Below, piece after piece: positions 8,413 through 16,565 of a stretch of 64,000 bases of DNA. The stretch's first letter is position 1, and the number at the start of each line of letters is the position of its first letter. Made by a program: the position numbers and the translations under genes. The notes under the pieces were generated by a model. It saw only the letters and a list, made by a program, of their open reading frames with translations. It made no database searches and was not told where the DNA came from. Source of the stretch: an uncultured bacterium (GTDB taxonomy: Bacteria; Bacillota; Bacilli; Lactobacillales; Lactobacillaceae); NCBI GenBank assembly GCA_905214545.1, contig CAJMMO010000001.1, forward strand, positions 186,001-250,000. The letters are read 5' to 3'.

Positions 8413-8695
8413 TTTGCCTACCGAAACTGCAAGCCAGAGGAGAGAATACCGCCAGTTTAGGAAAAGCTTGATCAACATGGGCTTTTTGATGATGCAGTAT
8501 TCAGTCTATGTGCGTGTTTGTGTTACTAGACAATCAGCGAGCTTCTTAGAAAACAAGGTTAGAAAGTTCCTGCCTACAGATGGTGTTGTCCAAAGCATGA
8601 TGGTTACTGAGAAGCAGTACAATGATATGCATTTTTTAGTTGGCGAGCCAATTGATGACGTTCGCAACTCTTCGGATCGGACGGTGATTTTGTGA
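8375..8695 (+). CDS. cas2: CRISPR-associated protein Cas2
   Basis: Small ferredoxin-fold protein that bridges Cas1 dimers in the spacer-integration complex. The chosen ATG gives 106 residues beginning MRYRVVRLMIMFDLP, the usual Cas2 first beta strand with its conserved Asp. An upstream in-frame TTG at 8357 would add six residues that do not look like the family. A GGGGA-type ribosome site sits about 8 bp upstream, inside cas1. The body (RREYRQFRKSLINMGF) is characteristic of type II Cas2. The frame overlaps the ends of cas1 and csn2, implying translational coupling. Confidence 0.95.
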   Translation: MRYRVVRLMIMFDLPTETASQRREYRQFRKSLINMGFLMMQYSVYVRVCVTRQSASFLENKVRKFLPTDGVVQSMMVTEKQYNDMHFLVGEPIDDVRNSSDRTVIL

Positions 8696-9360
8696 TTCTC
8701 AGCTATTCAACTCATAAGAAGATGGTGATGAAGGATGCTGGACTGTCAATCATTGCTACTAAAAGCCCGATTGCATACCGCGACATCGTAGAAGGGCTTT
8801 TACAGAAAAATGAGCGCCTGCTTTTCTGTGATGACAATTACCAAAGCAAGGAGATTGGCAAGGCTTTTGATTTTGTCGGCGATCCAGTTTTGAGCGGGGA
8901 TGTGACTGCCAAGTATATGACTTCGATCATTAACAAACTGGTGGCAGATTTAGATGCTCCTAGCAGGGACAAGCTTTTGAAGGCGTATAGTCAGCTGGAG
9001 TCTTTACTGCAGGATACTTTGTTTATGGCTGATTTGCCTTTGAAGATCAATTTTTCGCAAGATCTTAAAAAGCTGCTGAAGCTGGAGAAGGTGCAACTGG
9101 ATAGTGATTTTGTAAATAGCCCCTATGATATAATCGAAACTATACTAAGGATCCACCAAGAATGTGGAATGGACAGTATTCCCGTATTTTGCAATGTATC
9201 GCATTATTTAGAAGGGGATGCTGTTGCAGAACTTAGCAGCCTATGTTTACAAATGAAGTTAAAACTCATTTTCATAGAGTTCTCAGGCAGGGATTTTCTG
9301 ATTGTTCCCCAAAATGCTAAGTGCTTCTATATTGATGAGGACCTCGTTGATTGGTATTAG
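8692..9360 (+). CDS. csn2: Csn2, type II-A adaptation protein
   Basis: Csn2 forms a tetrameric ring that binds double-stranded DNA ends and is needed for spacer acquisition in type II-A systems. Its presence defines the subtype here. The 222-residue protein starts at a GTG overlapping the cas2 stop (GTGA). The N-terminal segment LSYSTHKKMVMKDAGLSI and the later VFCNVSHYL and IFIEFSGRDFL segments are typical of the short-form Csn2 fold. Function is assigned from family resemblance and position (last cas gene before the array). The stop codon is only 32 bp from the first repeat, so the array leader partly lies within this gene. Confidence 0.9.
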   Translation: MILSYSTHKKMVMKDAGLSIIATKSPIAYRDIVEGLLQKNERLLFCDDNYQSKEIGKAFDFVGDPVLSGDVTAKYMTSIINKLVADLDAPSRDKLLKAYSQLESLLQDTLFMADLPLKINFSQDLKKLLKLEKVQLDSDFVNSPYDIIETILRIHQECGMDSIPVFCNVSHYLEGDAVAELSSLCLQMKLKLIFIEFSGRDFLIVPQNAKCFYIDEDLVDWY

Positions 9361-9392
9361 AGATCAGATTAAAGCAGGATTATAAAAAATCA
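9361..9392 (+). promoter_or_regulatory. CRISPR leader (very short non-coding part)
   Basis: An AT-rich 32-bp stretch between csn2 and the first repeat ends AAAAATCA. TATAAA at 9381-9386 is a possible -10 for pre-crRNA with a poor -35 (TTAGAG, 9357-9362). Leader polarity fits the degenerate repeat at the far end of the array. Confidence 0.55.
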
Positions 9393-12300
9393 GTTTTAGA
9401 TGATTGTTAGATCAATGAGGTTTAGAACGTTTAACTACCTAGAAAAGGAACTCGATAAGTTTTAGATGATTGTTAGATCAATGAGGTTTAGAACTCGACC
9501 GTGTCATTATCCCTAAAAACTCGCGTTTTAGATGATTGTTAGATCAATGAGGTTTAGAACTTTGACGCTTTGATTGCCTTAGCAAGGTGTGTTTTAGATG
9601 ATTGTTAGATCAATGAGGTTTAGAACTAGCGAATGTCATTCGAAACGTACTGAACCGTTTTAGATGATTGTTAGATCAATGAGGTTTAGAACCTACCGAT
9701 GTAGATTATTTGTATGATCAAGGTTTTAGATGATTGTTAGATCAATGAGGTTTAGAACAGACGCTTGCGCATAGTGTGCTGAGACGTGGTTTTAGATGAT
9801 TGTTAGATCAATGAGGTTTAGAACTTGATATTAGCGATCTTATTGCTATCGCATGTTTTAGATGATTGTTAGATCAATGAGGTTTAGAACACACAAAGCC
9901 CCACGAAGTAGATATAGAAGGTTTTAGATGATTGTTAGATCAATGAGGTTTAGAACCCAGAGAAGTCTTTAAACCCGCAACATGGTGTTTTAGATGATTG
10001 TTAGATCAATGAGGTTTAGAACCACGCAACGATTGCATCGGTTGATTGGCGTGTTTTAGATGATTGTTAGATCAATGAGGTTTAGAACGTTGAAGACCTA
10101 GACTACAACGAACAGCAGGTTTTAGATGATTGTTAGATCAATGAGGTTTAGAACTCGGCCCGCTTTATTGGTACTGAAAACCTAGTTTTAGATGATTGTT
10201 AGATCAATGAGGTTTAGAACTATCCCAATGCTTCGGCTACATCTTTTCCAGTTTTAGATGATTGTTAGATCAATGAGGTTTAGAACAGTTTTATATAAAA
10301 ATAGTGTTACAGTGTTGTTTTAGATGATTGTTAGATCAATGAGGTTTAGAACCCGTACGCTCTCATAAATTGCAACGGCGTAGTTTTAGATGATTGTTAG
10401 ATCAATGAGGTTTAGAACTGACCAAAGTAGATTTCAGGGATGTTCCCAGTTTTAGATGATTGTTAGATCAATGAGGTTTAGAACTTGGCTGGTAGATTTT
10501 CTTGCTCGGTAGAGGTTTTAGATGATTGTTAGATCAATGAGGTTTAGAACCTGTTACTAAAAATAACGACACTCCCAGGCGTTTTAGATGATTGTTAGAT
10601 CAATGAGGTTTAGAACACTACGTGAAGAGTCTTAAAGCCGTGACACGTTTTAGATGATTGTTAGATCAATGAGGTTTAGAACTCACGGTCTTGCCGGCAC
10701 GTACAGCGCCCGGTTTTAGATGATTGTTAGATCAATGAGGTTTAGAACGGTGACAAGGAAGACGGCCAGCCTGACGAGGTTTTAGATGATTGTTAGATCA
10801 ATGAGGTTTAGAACTGCAGATCAGTATATGTCAGCATGGGCGATGTTTTAGATGATTGTTAGATCAATGAGGTTTAGAACATTGAAAAAGAAAAACAAAG
10901 AAAGAGGCTTGTTTTAGATGATTGTTAGATCAATGAGGTTTAGAACGCGGCCCAAGTTTGAGCATCTGCCAGGTTGGTTTTAGATGATTGTTAGATCAAT
11001 GAGGTTTAGAACAATTGTTTTGGTCATTCCACGTCAAGCCGTGTTTTAGATGATTGTTAGATCAATGAGGTTTAGAACGCTAACTAATGTTTGATATGAC
11101 AGACACCTGTTTTAGATGATTGTTAGATCAATGAGGTTTAGAATCCGCCACTACTTCTTTTGGCCGCCGACGTGGTTTTAGATGATTGTTAGATCAATGA
11201 GGTTTAGAACAAAAAATGCAAAAAAAGACTTGCATTTGGCGTTTTAGATGATTGTTAGATCAATGAGGTTTAGAACCGCTTTCCAGCTTTTCGGAGTCAG
11301 TCTTGTGTTTTAGATGATTGTTAGATCAATGAGGTTTAGAACCAGTTAATGAGTTGCATTCGATGGCTGAGCGTTTTAGATGATTGTTAGATCAATGAGG
11401 TTTAGAACTTGTCTAACCATCCAACCATCTGGCTAAAAGTTTTAGATGATTGTTAGATCAATGAGGTTTAGAACGATCAGGCTTTAACAACTGGCGAAAC
11501 AAATGTTTTAGATGATTGTTAGATCAATGAGGTTTAGAACGTTACGATGTATCCCACAGCGATATTTAGTGTTTTAGATGATTGTTAGATCAATGAGGTT
11601 TAGAACAAGCCGGTACAGAAGAGCACCAGCCCGATGGTTTTAGATGATTGTTAGATCAATGAGGTTTAGAACCTCAGAAATACCGCTACGCTAATGCTTT
11701 AAGTTTTAGATGATTGTTAGATCAATGAGGTTTAGAACGGCAACCTGGACCCTAACGACACCACTAAGGTTTTAGATGATTGTTAGATCAATGAGGTTTA
11801 GAACCAGATGCCCAAAAGTGGGCACAGCAGGGCGGTTTTAGATGATTGTTAGATCAATGAGGTTTAGAACTTCAATCCTATTAATTCTGCTGGTTCAATA
11901 GTTTTAGATGATTGTTAGATCAATGAGGTTTAGAACAGTACTTCGAATTATATGATCGCCCCTTAAGTTTTAGATGATTGTTAGATCAATGAGGTTTAGA
12001 ACGGGTTCTTGATCTTGACCACCTTTGACCGGGTTTTAGATGATTGTTAGATCAATGAGGTTTAGAACTCAAATTTTTGATATGAAAGCCGAACTGACGT
12101 TTTAGATGATTGTTAGATCAATGAGGTTTAGAACCTGTGCGGCTTAACAATGGCACGGTACACAGTTTTAGATGATTGTTAGATCAATGAGGTTTAGAAC
12201 GATCTTTTAAAAAGCCTATTGGTGCCAATTGTTTTAGATGATTGTTAGATCAATGAGGTTTAGAACGACGATGTAGTCGCCGGTCTTGTCGTATGTGTTT

Positions 12301-12596
12301 TAGATGATTGTTAGATCAATGAGGTTTAGAACAACCAGCTAGGCGTGGGCCTATCTACCTATGTTTTAGATGATTGTTAGATCAATGAGGTTTAGAATAC
12401 GGGGCCGGTGAAAAGGCCTCGACCGAGTGTTTTAGATGATTGTTAGATTAATGAAGTTTAGAACACTTCACACACAACGTGCAGCTTACATGCAGTTTTA
12501 GATGATTGTTAGATCAATGAGGTTTAGAACCAAGACCAGCTGGTAAAAATTCTTGGCGTTGTTTTAGATGATTGTTAGATCAATGAAGATTAGCTA
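9393..12596 (+). CRISPR. CRISPR array, 49 repeats and 48 spacers, type II-A
   Basis: The 36-bp repeat begins GTTTTAGATGATTGTTAG and ends ATGAGGTTTAGAAC. Repeats at the start, middle and end all fall on 9393 + 66n, so spacers are uniformly 30 bp. Most repeats are identical. Exceptions are repeats 27 (11109-11144) and 46 (12363-12398), which end in T rather than C; repeat 47 (12429-12464), with changes at positions 21 and 27; and the terminal repeat (12561-12596), which is degenerate over its last third. The uniform end next to csn2 is therefore the leader end. No spacer pair is identical by eye. Transcription with the cas genes is inferred from polarity and complementarity to the tracrRNA. Confidence 0.99.
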
Positions 12597-12691
12597 AAAA
12601 TTATTGCTTGTTTTGCTGAGACCATTATTTCTCTTAAATGCTTCCTAGTGACCACCGCGTCATTGGCAAGCTGGTCGTCCAAATCAATTAA

Positions 12692-12726
12692 AGAAAAAGA
12701 CCCTGAAAAGGGGCCCTTTTTTTTAT
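12692..12726 (+). terminator. Terminator downstream of the CRISPR array
   Basis: CCCT-GAAA-AGGG hairpin with an outer AAAAAG/CTTTTT stem and an internal loop, followed by a T-run. The 190 bp between the array and the next gene otherwise hold only a possible ORF remnant on the minus strand. Confidence 0.65.
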
Positions 12727-12788
12727 TAAAAAATATCTTCCATTTTTGCGTAGCTAGAATTAGCAACACTTAGATGGGAGAGGTAATA

Positions 12789-14609
12789 ATGAAGAAAGCA
12801 ATCCAAATCACCTTATTAGCACAAATGGCCCTGGCTGCCGGCGTCACCATCGGCACCAGCCCGCAGAAGGCGCACGCGGAGACCATCGTCATTAACCAAA
12901 ACGACAAGACGAGCGCGCAAAAACAGCTGGAGCAAGCCCAGGCCAAAAAGCAAAAAGCGCAAGAACGCCTGGCCGCCGCCCAAACCCAAGTTGAAGAATT
13001 AGAGAAAAAGACCGGCGCACTCGCCAAAAAAATTTCCGCAAGCGGCGACCACGCCAAACTGACCGCTGCCTTAAAGCAGCTGCAGCAAGCACGGACCGAG
13101 GTCGATCAAGCTAACAGCGAGTTGCTGGCCTTGCAAGACAGCTTGGCGCAGCTGTGGGCTGATCTGAACAGCATCCAAGCCCAGATGCCAAGCAAACAAG
13201 AGGCAATTCTGTATACAGAACATAGGCTTACTCAGGTCCAAGCAGCTGCGTTGAATAGTTTAGATAACCGCCAGGCTAAGAATGATTATGAAGAAGCAAA
13301 CAAAAATCTGAAATATTATGACGAATATATCGAACTCGATAATGCAAACGTGTACATCTGTAAGCGGCGCATCGCTCAGGCTCAAGAAAAAGTTGACCAA
13401 TGCAGCAGCCAGTTAAAACAGGCTAAGGCCGACCTGGCCGCTTGCAAGGACGAAGACGACAAGCAGGCTCTTACCAAGAAGGTTGCTGACCTGACCGACC
13501 AGCTGAAAGATGCTAAAAAGGGAGTCGCGGATGCTTTAGAAACACAGGCAACTTATACCAAAAGAAAAGAAATCAATGATCAGGCTCGCGCCCGCTATCA
13601 AAAAGAAATTGCTGACCTGTTTGCAAAGCTGGATGAAGAGCTGAGCAAGGACAGCAGAGTCCAAAAGAGAAAGGGCGATTACCAACATGCCCAACAGGAG
13701 CTGGCCGACTTGCAAAAACAGGAGGCCGCTGACCAAGCAGAAATAGCCGCTAAACAGGCAGCCTTGGCAAGCCAGCAGGACAAGCAGGCTGCGGCAAGCG
13801 CCAAACTTGCGGATGAAGAAGCAGCCTTTGCCGAGCTGGCAGGCAAAATGGCCCAGCAAGATTCAGTGGTCAAAGAGTTTCTTGCGGCCAATGAGGACTT
13901 GCAGGGTGCACACAAGGAAATGCTGCTGGCAGTCAAAGACTATGAGCAGACTGTTCAAGAATTAGCAGATGCACAAAAACAGGTGCAGGAAGAACAAACA
14001 AAGCCTGCAGAGAAAACTGACCCTGAAGAAAAACAAGACGTTGAAAAAGAAGAGGATACAGAAGATGTAAATAAAGACTCAGAAAAAGGAGAGGAGGACA
14101 AGACCGACACTGATCAAGAAGACGAAGAAATAGATAAACCTGATGAAGCAGAAGATAATAATGAAGAAATCAGACAAACCGAAATCAAGATCAACACGTC
14201 CGTGCTTGTGACACCGCAAGCAGAAAAATTGCATGCGATCGCCTTAGTCACCAGTAAAAAAGCTCCCCTTTGCAATAAAAAAGGAGAGCCTGCAGGCAGC
14301 CTGAGTGCCGGCACCCACTGGCTGGTATCTGCGCGCCTGGTTAGAGACGGGCAAGTCTACTACTTGGTCGGCCCTGACCAATGGCTTGCTTCCGGGGATG
14401 TCCGCCTTGAAACTAAGAAGACGGGCGTCGCAGAAGTCATCGTTGCGACCACCAAGCTGCTGACAGGGGAGGGCGCCGCCGCCAGCCAGCAATTGGCAAA
14501 AGGCAGCCGCTGGCAGATCTTTGCCGAAAAAGAAATCAACGGGCAAAAATGCTACCGTCTGGGCACCGACCAACAGTGGGTCTTGGCTTCCGACGTCAGC
14601 GTCTCATAA
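12789..14609 (+). CDS. Secreted coiled-coil protein with two C-terminal S-layer-type (SLAP-like) repeats
   Basis: Predicted exported protein of 606 residues. A signal peptide spans 1-30, ending AHA. GGGAGAGG five bases before the ATG at 12789 supports that start over an in-frame ATG 15 bases upstream. Residues of about 40-400 are a long Ala/Lys/Glu/Gln-rich coiled coil with repeated LEQAQAKKQKAQERL-like heptads. A highly acidic Glu/Asp/Lys linker follows (about 405-465). The C-terminus contains two repeats, each with an AGTHWLV or KGSRWQI core, then a YYLVGPDQWLASGDV or YRLGTDQQWVLASDV end. That pattern matches the SLAP domains by which lactobacilli hold proteins non-covalently on the wall. 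No LPxTG and no enzymatic domain were seen. It has its own terminator. Role unknown. Confidence 0.8.
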   Translation: MKKAIQITLLAQMALAAGVTIGTSPQKAHAETIVINQNDKTSAQKQLEQAQAKKQKAQERLAAAQTQVEELEKKTGALAKKISASGDHAKLTAALKQLQQARTEVDQANSELLALQDSLAQLWADLNSIQAQMPSKQEAILYTEHRLTQVQAAALNSLDNRQAKNDYEEANKNLKYYDEYIELDNANVYICKRRIAQAQEKVDQCSSQLKQAKADLAACKDEDDKQALTKKVADLTDQLKDAKKGVADALETQATYTKRKEINDQARARYQKEIADLFAKLDEELSKDSRVQKRKGDYQHAQQELADLQKQEAADQAEIAAKQAALASQQDKQAAASAKLADEEAAFAELAGKMAQQDSVVKEFLAANEDLQGAHKEMLLAVKDYEQTVQELADAQKQVQEEQTKPAEKTDPEEKQDVEKEEDTEDVNKDSEKGEEDKTDTDQEDEEIDKPDEAEDNNEEIRQTEIKINTSVLVTPQAEKLHAIALVTSKKAPLCNKKGEPAGSLSAGTHWLVSARLVRDGQVYYLVGPDQWLASGDVRLETKKTGVAEVIVATTKLLTGEGAAASQQLAKGSRWQIFAEKEINGQKCYRLGTDQQWVLASDVSVS

Positions 14610-14642
14610 AAAAAGCTCTGGCAAATGCCAGAGCTTTTTTAT
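14609..14642. terminator. Bidirectional terminator between convergent genes
   Basis: Stem AAAAGCTCTGGC with GCCAGAGCTTTT, loop AAAT, and T/A tracts on both sides. It serves the coiled-coil gene and the convergent small gene. Confidence 0.92.
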
Positions 14643-14643
14643 T

Positions 14644-14868
14644 TTAAAGTTTATCTTTTAATTCGTGCGGGGCACCAGTGCCTTTCGGCTTAGCGTCGTC
14701 TGCGTAGTAGATTGCGTAAATGCCGTTTTTGCTGTTTTTAGCAATTACCAGCTGCTTTTCAGTGCCTTCTTGCTGTTTATAAATTTGAGCGCTGCGTCTT
14801 GCCTCTTTAAAATCGTGGCTCGATGAGATGGCATCCCCTGGGTTAAAAAAGACATTTTCGTTGTTCAT
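14644..14868 (-). CDS. Small uncharacterised protein (74 aa)
   Basis: I do not recognise this protein. It reads MNNENVFFNPGD at the start, has a charged middle (FKEARRSAQIYKQQEG), and ends in a beta-like segment (KQLVIAKNSKNGIYAIYYAD) and a Lys-rich tail. It has no signal peptide or membrane segment, so it is probably cytoplasmic. The start was chosen because AGGAGG lies 7-8 bases before this ATG; a longer frame would place that ribosome site inside the coding sequence. It is single-gene and convergent with the coiled-coil gene. The strong ribosome site and shared terminator argue it is real. Confidence 0.7.
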   Translation of the reverse strand: MNNENVFFNPGDAISSSHDFKEARRSAQIYKQQEGTEKQLVIAKNSKNGIYAIYYADDAKPKGTGAPHELKDKL

Positions 14869-15055
14869 CAGGATTCCTCCTATCAAATTTATACTTATAT
14901 TTTACCATTAATCTGCGGGTCAGATAATTGTGAAACATATCATATATTTTCAAAAATCGGCTGAAAAGTGAAATTTATTTTCAATAAAATGATTAAAAGC
15001 TGCAATGGGTGTATAGACCAGTTTTCAGGCCAATACTTCCGCCTAAAAAAATGAG

Positions 15056-15093
15056 TGAAAGTGCTTTCTAAATTTAAGAAAATTAGCTAGAAT
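15056..15093 (+). promoter_or_regulatory. fum promoter overlapped by a cre-like element
   Basis: A -10 TAGAAT (15088-15093) lies 17 bp after a weak -35 TTTCTA (15065-15070). TGAAAGTGCTTTCT (15056-15069) is a near-palindrome close to the CcpA cre consensus, differing at two positions. It covers the -35, which would fit repression by CcpA. The rest of 14.87-15.06 kb shows nothing else recognisable. Confidence 0.45.
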
Positions 15094-15141
15094 GTACTTG
15101 TGAAGTTTTTAAACATAACTACCTAAATTGGAGGTAATCTA

Positions 15142-16539
15142 ATGACGGAATATCGTGTCGAAAGTGATACTATCGGCCCAGTCAAGATTCCTAAAGAAGC
15201 TCTTTGGGGTCCTCAGACTGAAAGAAGCAGAAATAACTTCCCGACCGGCGAACTGATGCCAATGGCAATCATTCGTGCTTTGCTGCAGATCAAGAAGGCT
15301 GCTGCTCAATCAAACGTTGAAGTAGGCGACGAGCCTAAAGACAAGGGTCAAGCTATCATCGAAGCTGTTGACGCACTGCTTGCCTTAGACGATGTTGAGC
15401 TGCGCAAGGACTTCCCGCTTCATGTTTACCAAACTGGTTCTGGTACTCAGACCAACATGAACACCAACGAGGTCGTTGCTAACAAGGCTATGCAACTGCA
15501 CCCAGATTTGACTATTTTGCCAAACGACGATGTAAACCGCGGCCAATCATCCAACGATACTTTCCCAACCGCTATGAACATTGTTGCTGTCGAAGCTTTA
15601 GATAAGTTAGAGCCGCAAGTTCAACACCTGATTGACGAATTGAAAGTTAAGCAGGACAAGTACTGGAGAACTGTTAAAGTTGGTCGTACCCACTTGCAAG
15701 ACGCTACTCCTTTGACCTTCGGTCAAGAAGTATCCGGCTATGTTTCAGCTCTGGAACACGATTTAGATTACATCAAGCAATTGAAGCCGACTCTGTACGA
15801 ATTGGCTATCGGTGGTACTGCTGTTGGTACTGGCTTGAACGCCGCAGAAGGTATGCCTGAACGGATCGCTGAAAAGCTGTCCAAGGTTTACGGCCACGAA
15901 TTTGATGTTCACACCAACAAATTCTTCGGCTTGGCTCACCACTCAGGCATCGACACTGTTCACGGTGCTATCAAGAGTCTGGCAGCAGATGTGTTTAAGA
16001 TTGCACAAGACATTCGTTTCTTGGCATCTGGTCCTCGTGCCGGCTACGGCGAATTGAACATTCCTGCTAACGAGCCAGGTTCATCAATCATGCCGGGCAA
16101 GGTTAACCCAACCCAGGCTGAAGCTGTTACTATGGCCGCAGTTCGCGTCTTCGGTAACGACACCACGATCACCGTTGCTGCCTCACAAGGTAACTTCGAA
16201 ATGAACGTCTTTAAGCCAGTGATGATCGCTGCATTCCTGGATTCAGCCGACTTGATGGCTGGTACCTTGAAGGGCTTCGCTGACAAGATGATCCATGGTC
16301 TGACTGTCAACGCTGACCGCATGGATGACCTGCTTGAAAATTCACTGATGACTGTTACTGCATTGTCACCACACATTGGTTACCATGCAGCAGCCAAGAT
16401 TGCTCAAGCTGCTGACAAGGCCGGCTCAACTCTGCGCGAAGCTGCGCTGAAGAGCGGCAAGGTTACTGCTGAGCAATACGACGAGTGGATGGACATGCTG
16501 GCCATGACCAACGTCGACAAGACTAATCCGCACGATTAA
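15142..16539 (+). CDS. fumC: Fumarate hydratase, class II
   Basis: Reversible hydration of fumarate to L-malate in the cytoplasm. The 465 residues match class II fumarase length. Motifs in order: the substrate-binding TGSGTQTNMNTNEV near 95-108, RTHLQDATP near 185, and the superfamily signature SSIMPGKVNP at 314-323. Gly rather than Ala in the signature (MPGKV) and Thr-Gln after it favour fumarase over aspartate ammonia-lyase. GGAGGT precedes the ATG. The fumarate reductase flavoprotein starts 26 bp after the stop, so the two are an operon and malate is probably dehydrated toward succinate. Codon use is like that of highly expressed genes. A cre-like site overlaps the promoter. Confidence 0.95.
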   Translation: MTEYRVESDTIGPVKIPKEALWGPQTERSRNNFPTGELMPMAIIRALLQIKKAAAQSNVEVGDEPKDKGQAIIEAVDALLALDDVELRKDFPLHVYQTGSGTQTNMNTNEVVANKAMQLHPDLTILPNDDVNRGQSSNDTFPTAMNIVAVEALDKLEPQVQHLIDELKVKQDKYWRTVKVGRTHLQDATPLTFGQEVSGYVSALEHDLDYIKQLKPTLYELAIGGTAVGTGLNAAEGMPERIAEKLSKVYGHEFDVHTNKFFGLAHHSGIDTVHGAIKSLAADVFKIAQDIRFLASGPRAGYGELNIPANEPGSSIMPGKVNPTQAEAVTMAAVRVFGNDTTITVAASQGNFEMNVFKPVMIAAFLDSADLMAGTLKGFADKMIHGLTVNADRMDDLLENSLMTVTALSPHIGYHAAAKIAQAADKAGSTLREAALKSGKVTAEQYDEWMDMLAMTNVDKTNPHD

Positions 16540-16565
16540 TCAGAGAGTTTTAGGGAGAAAGAATT

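Noticed and set aside
9393..12596. Promoters inside each repeat, as in some type II-C arrays
   Set aside because: The repeat has no TGNTATAAT-like end; only a poor TAGAAC hexamer with wrong spacing to TTGTTA.
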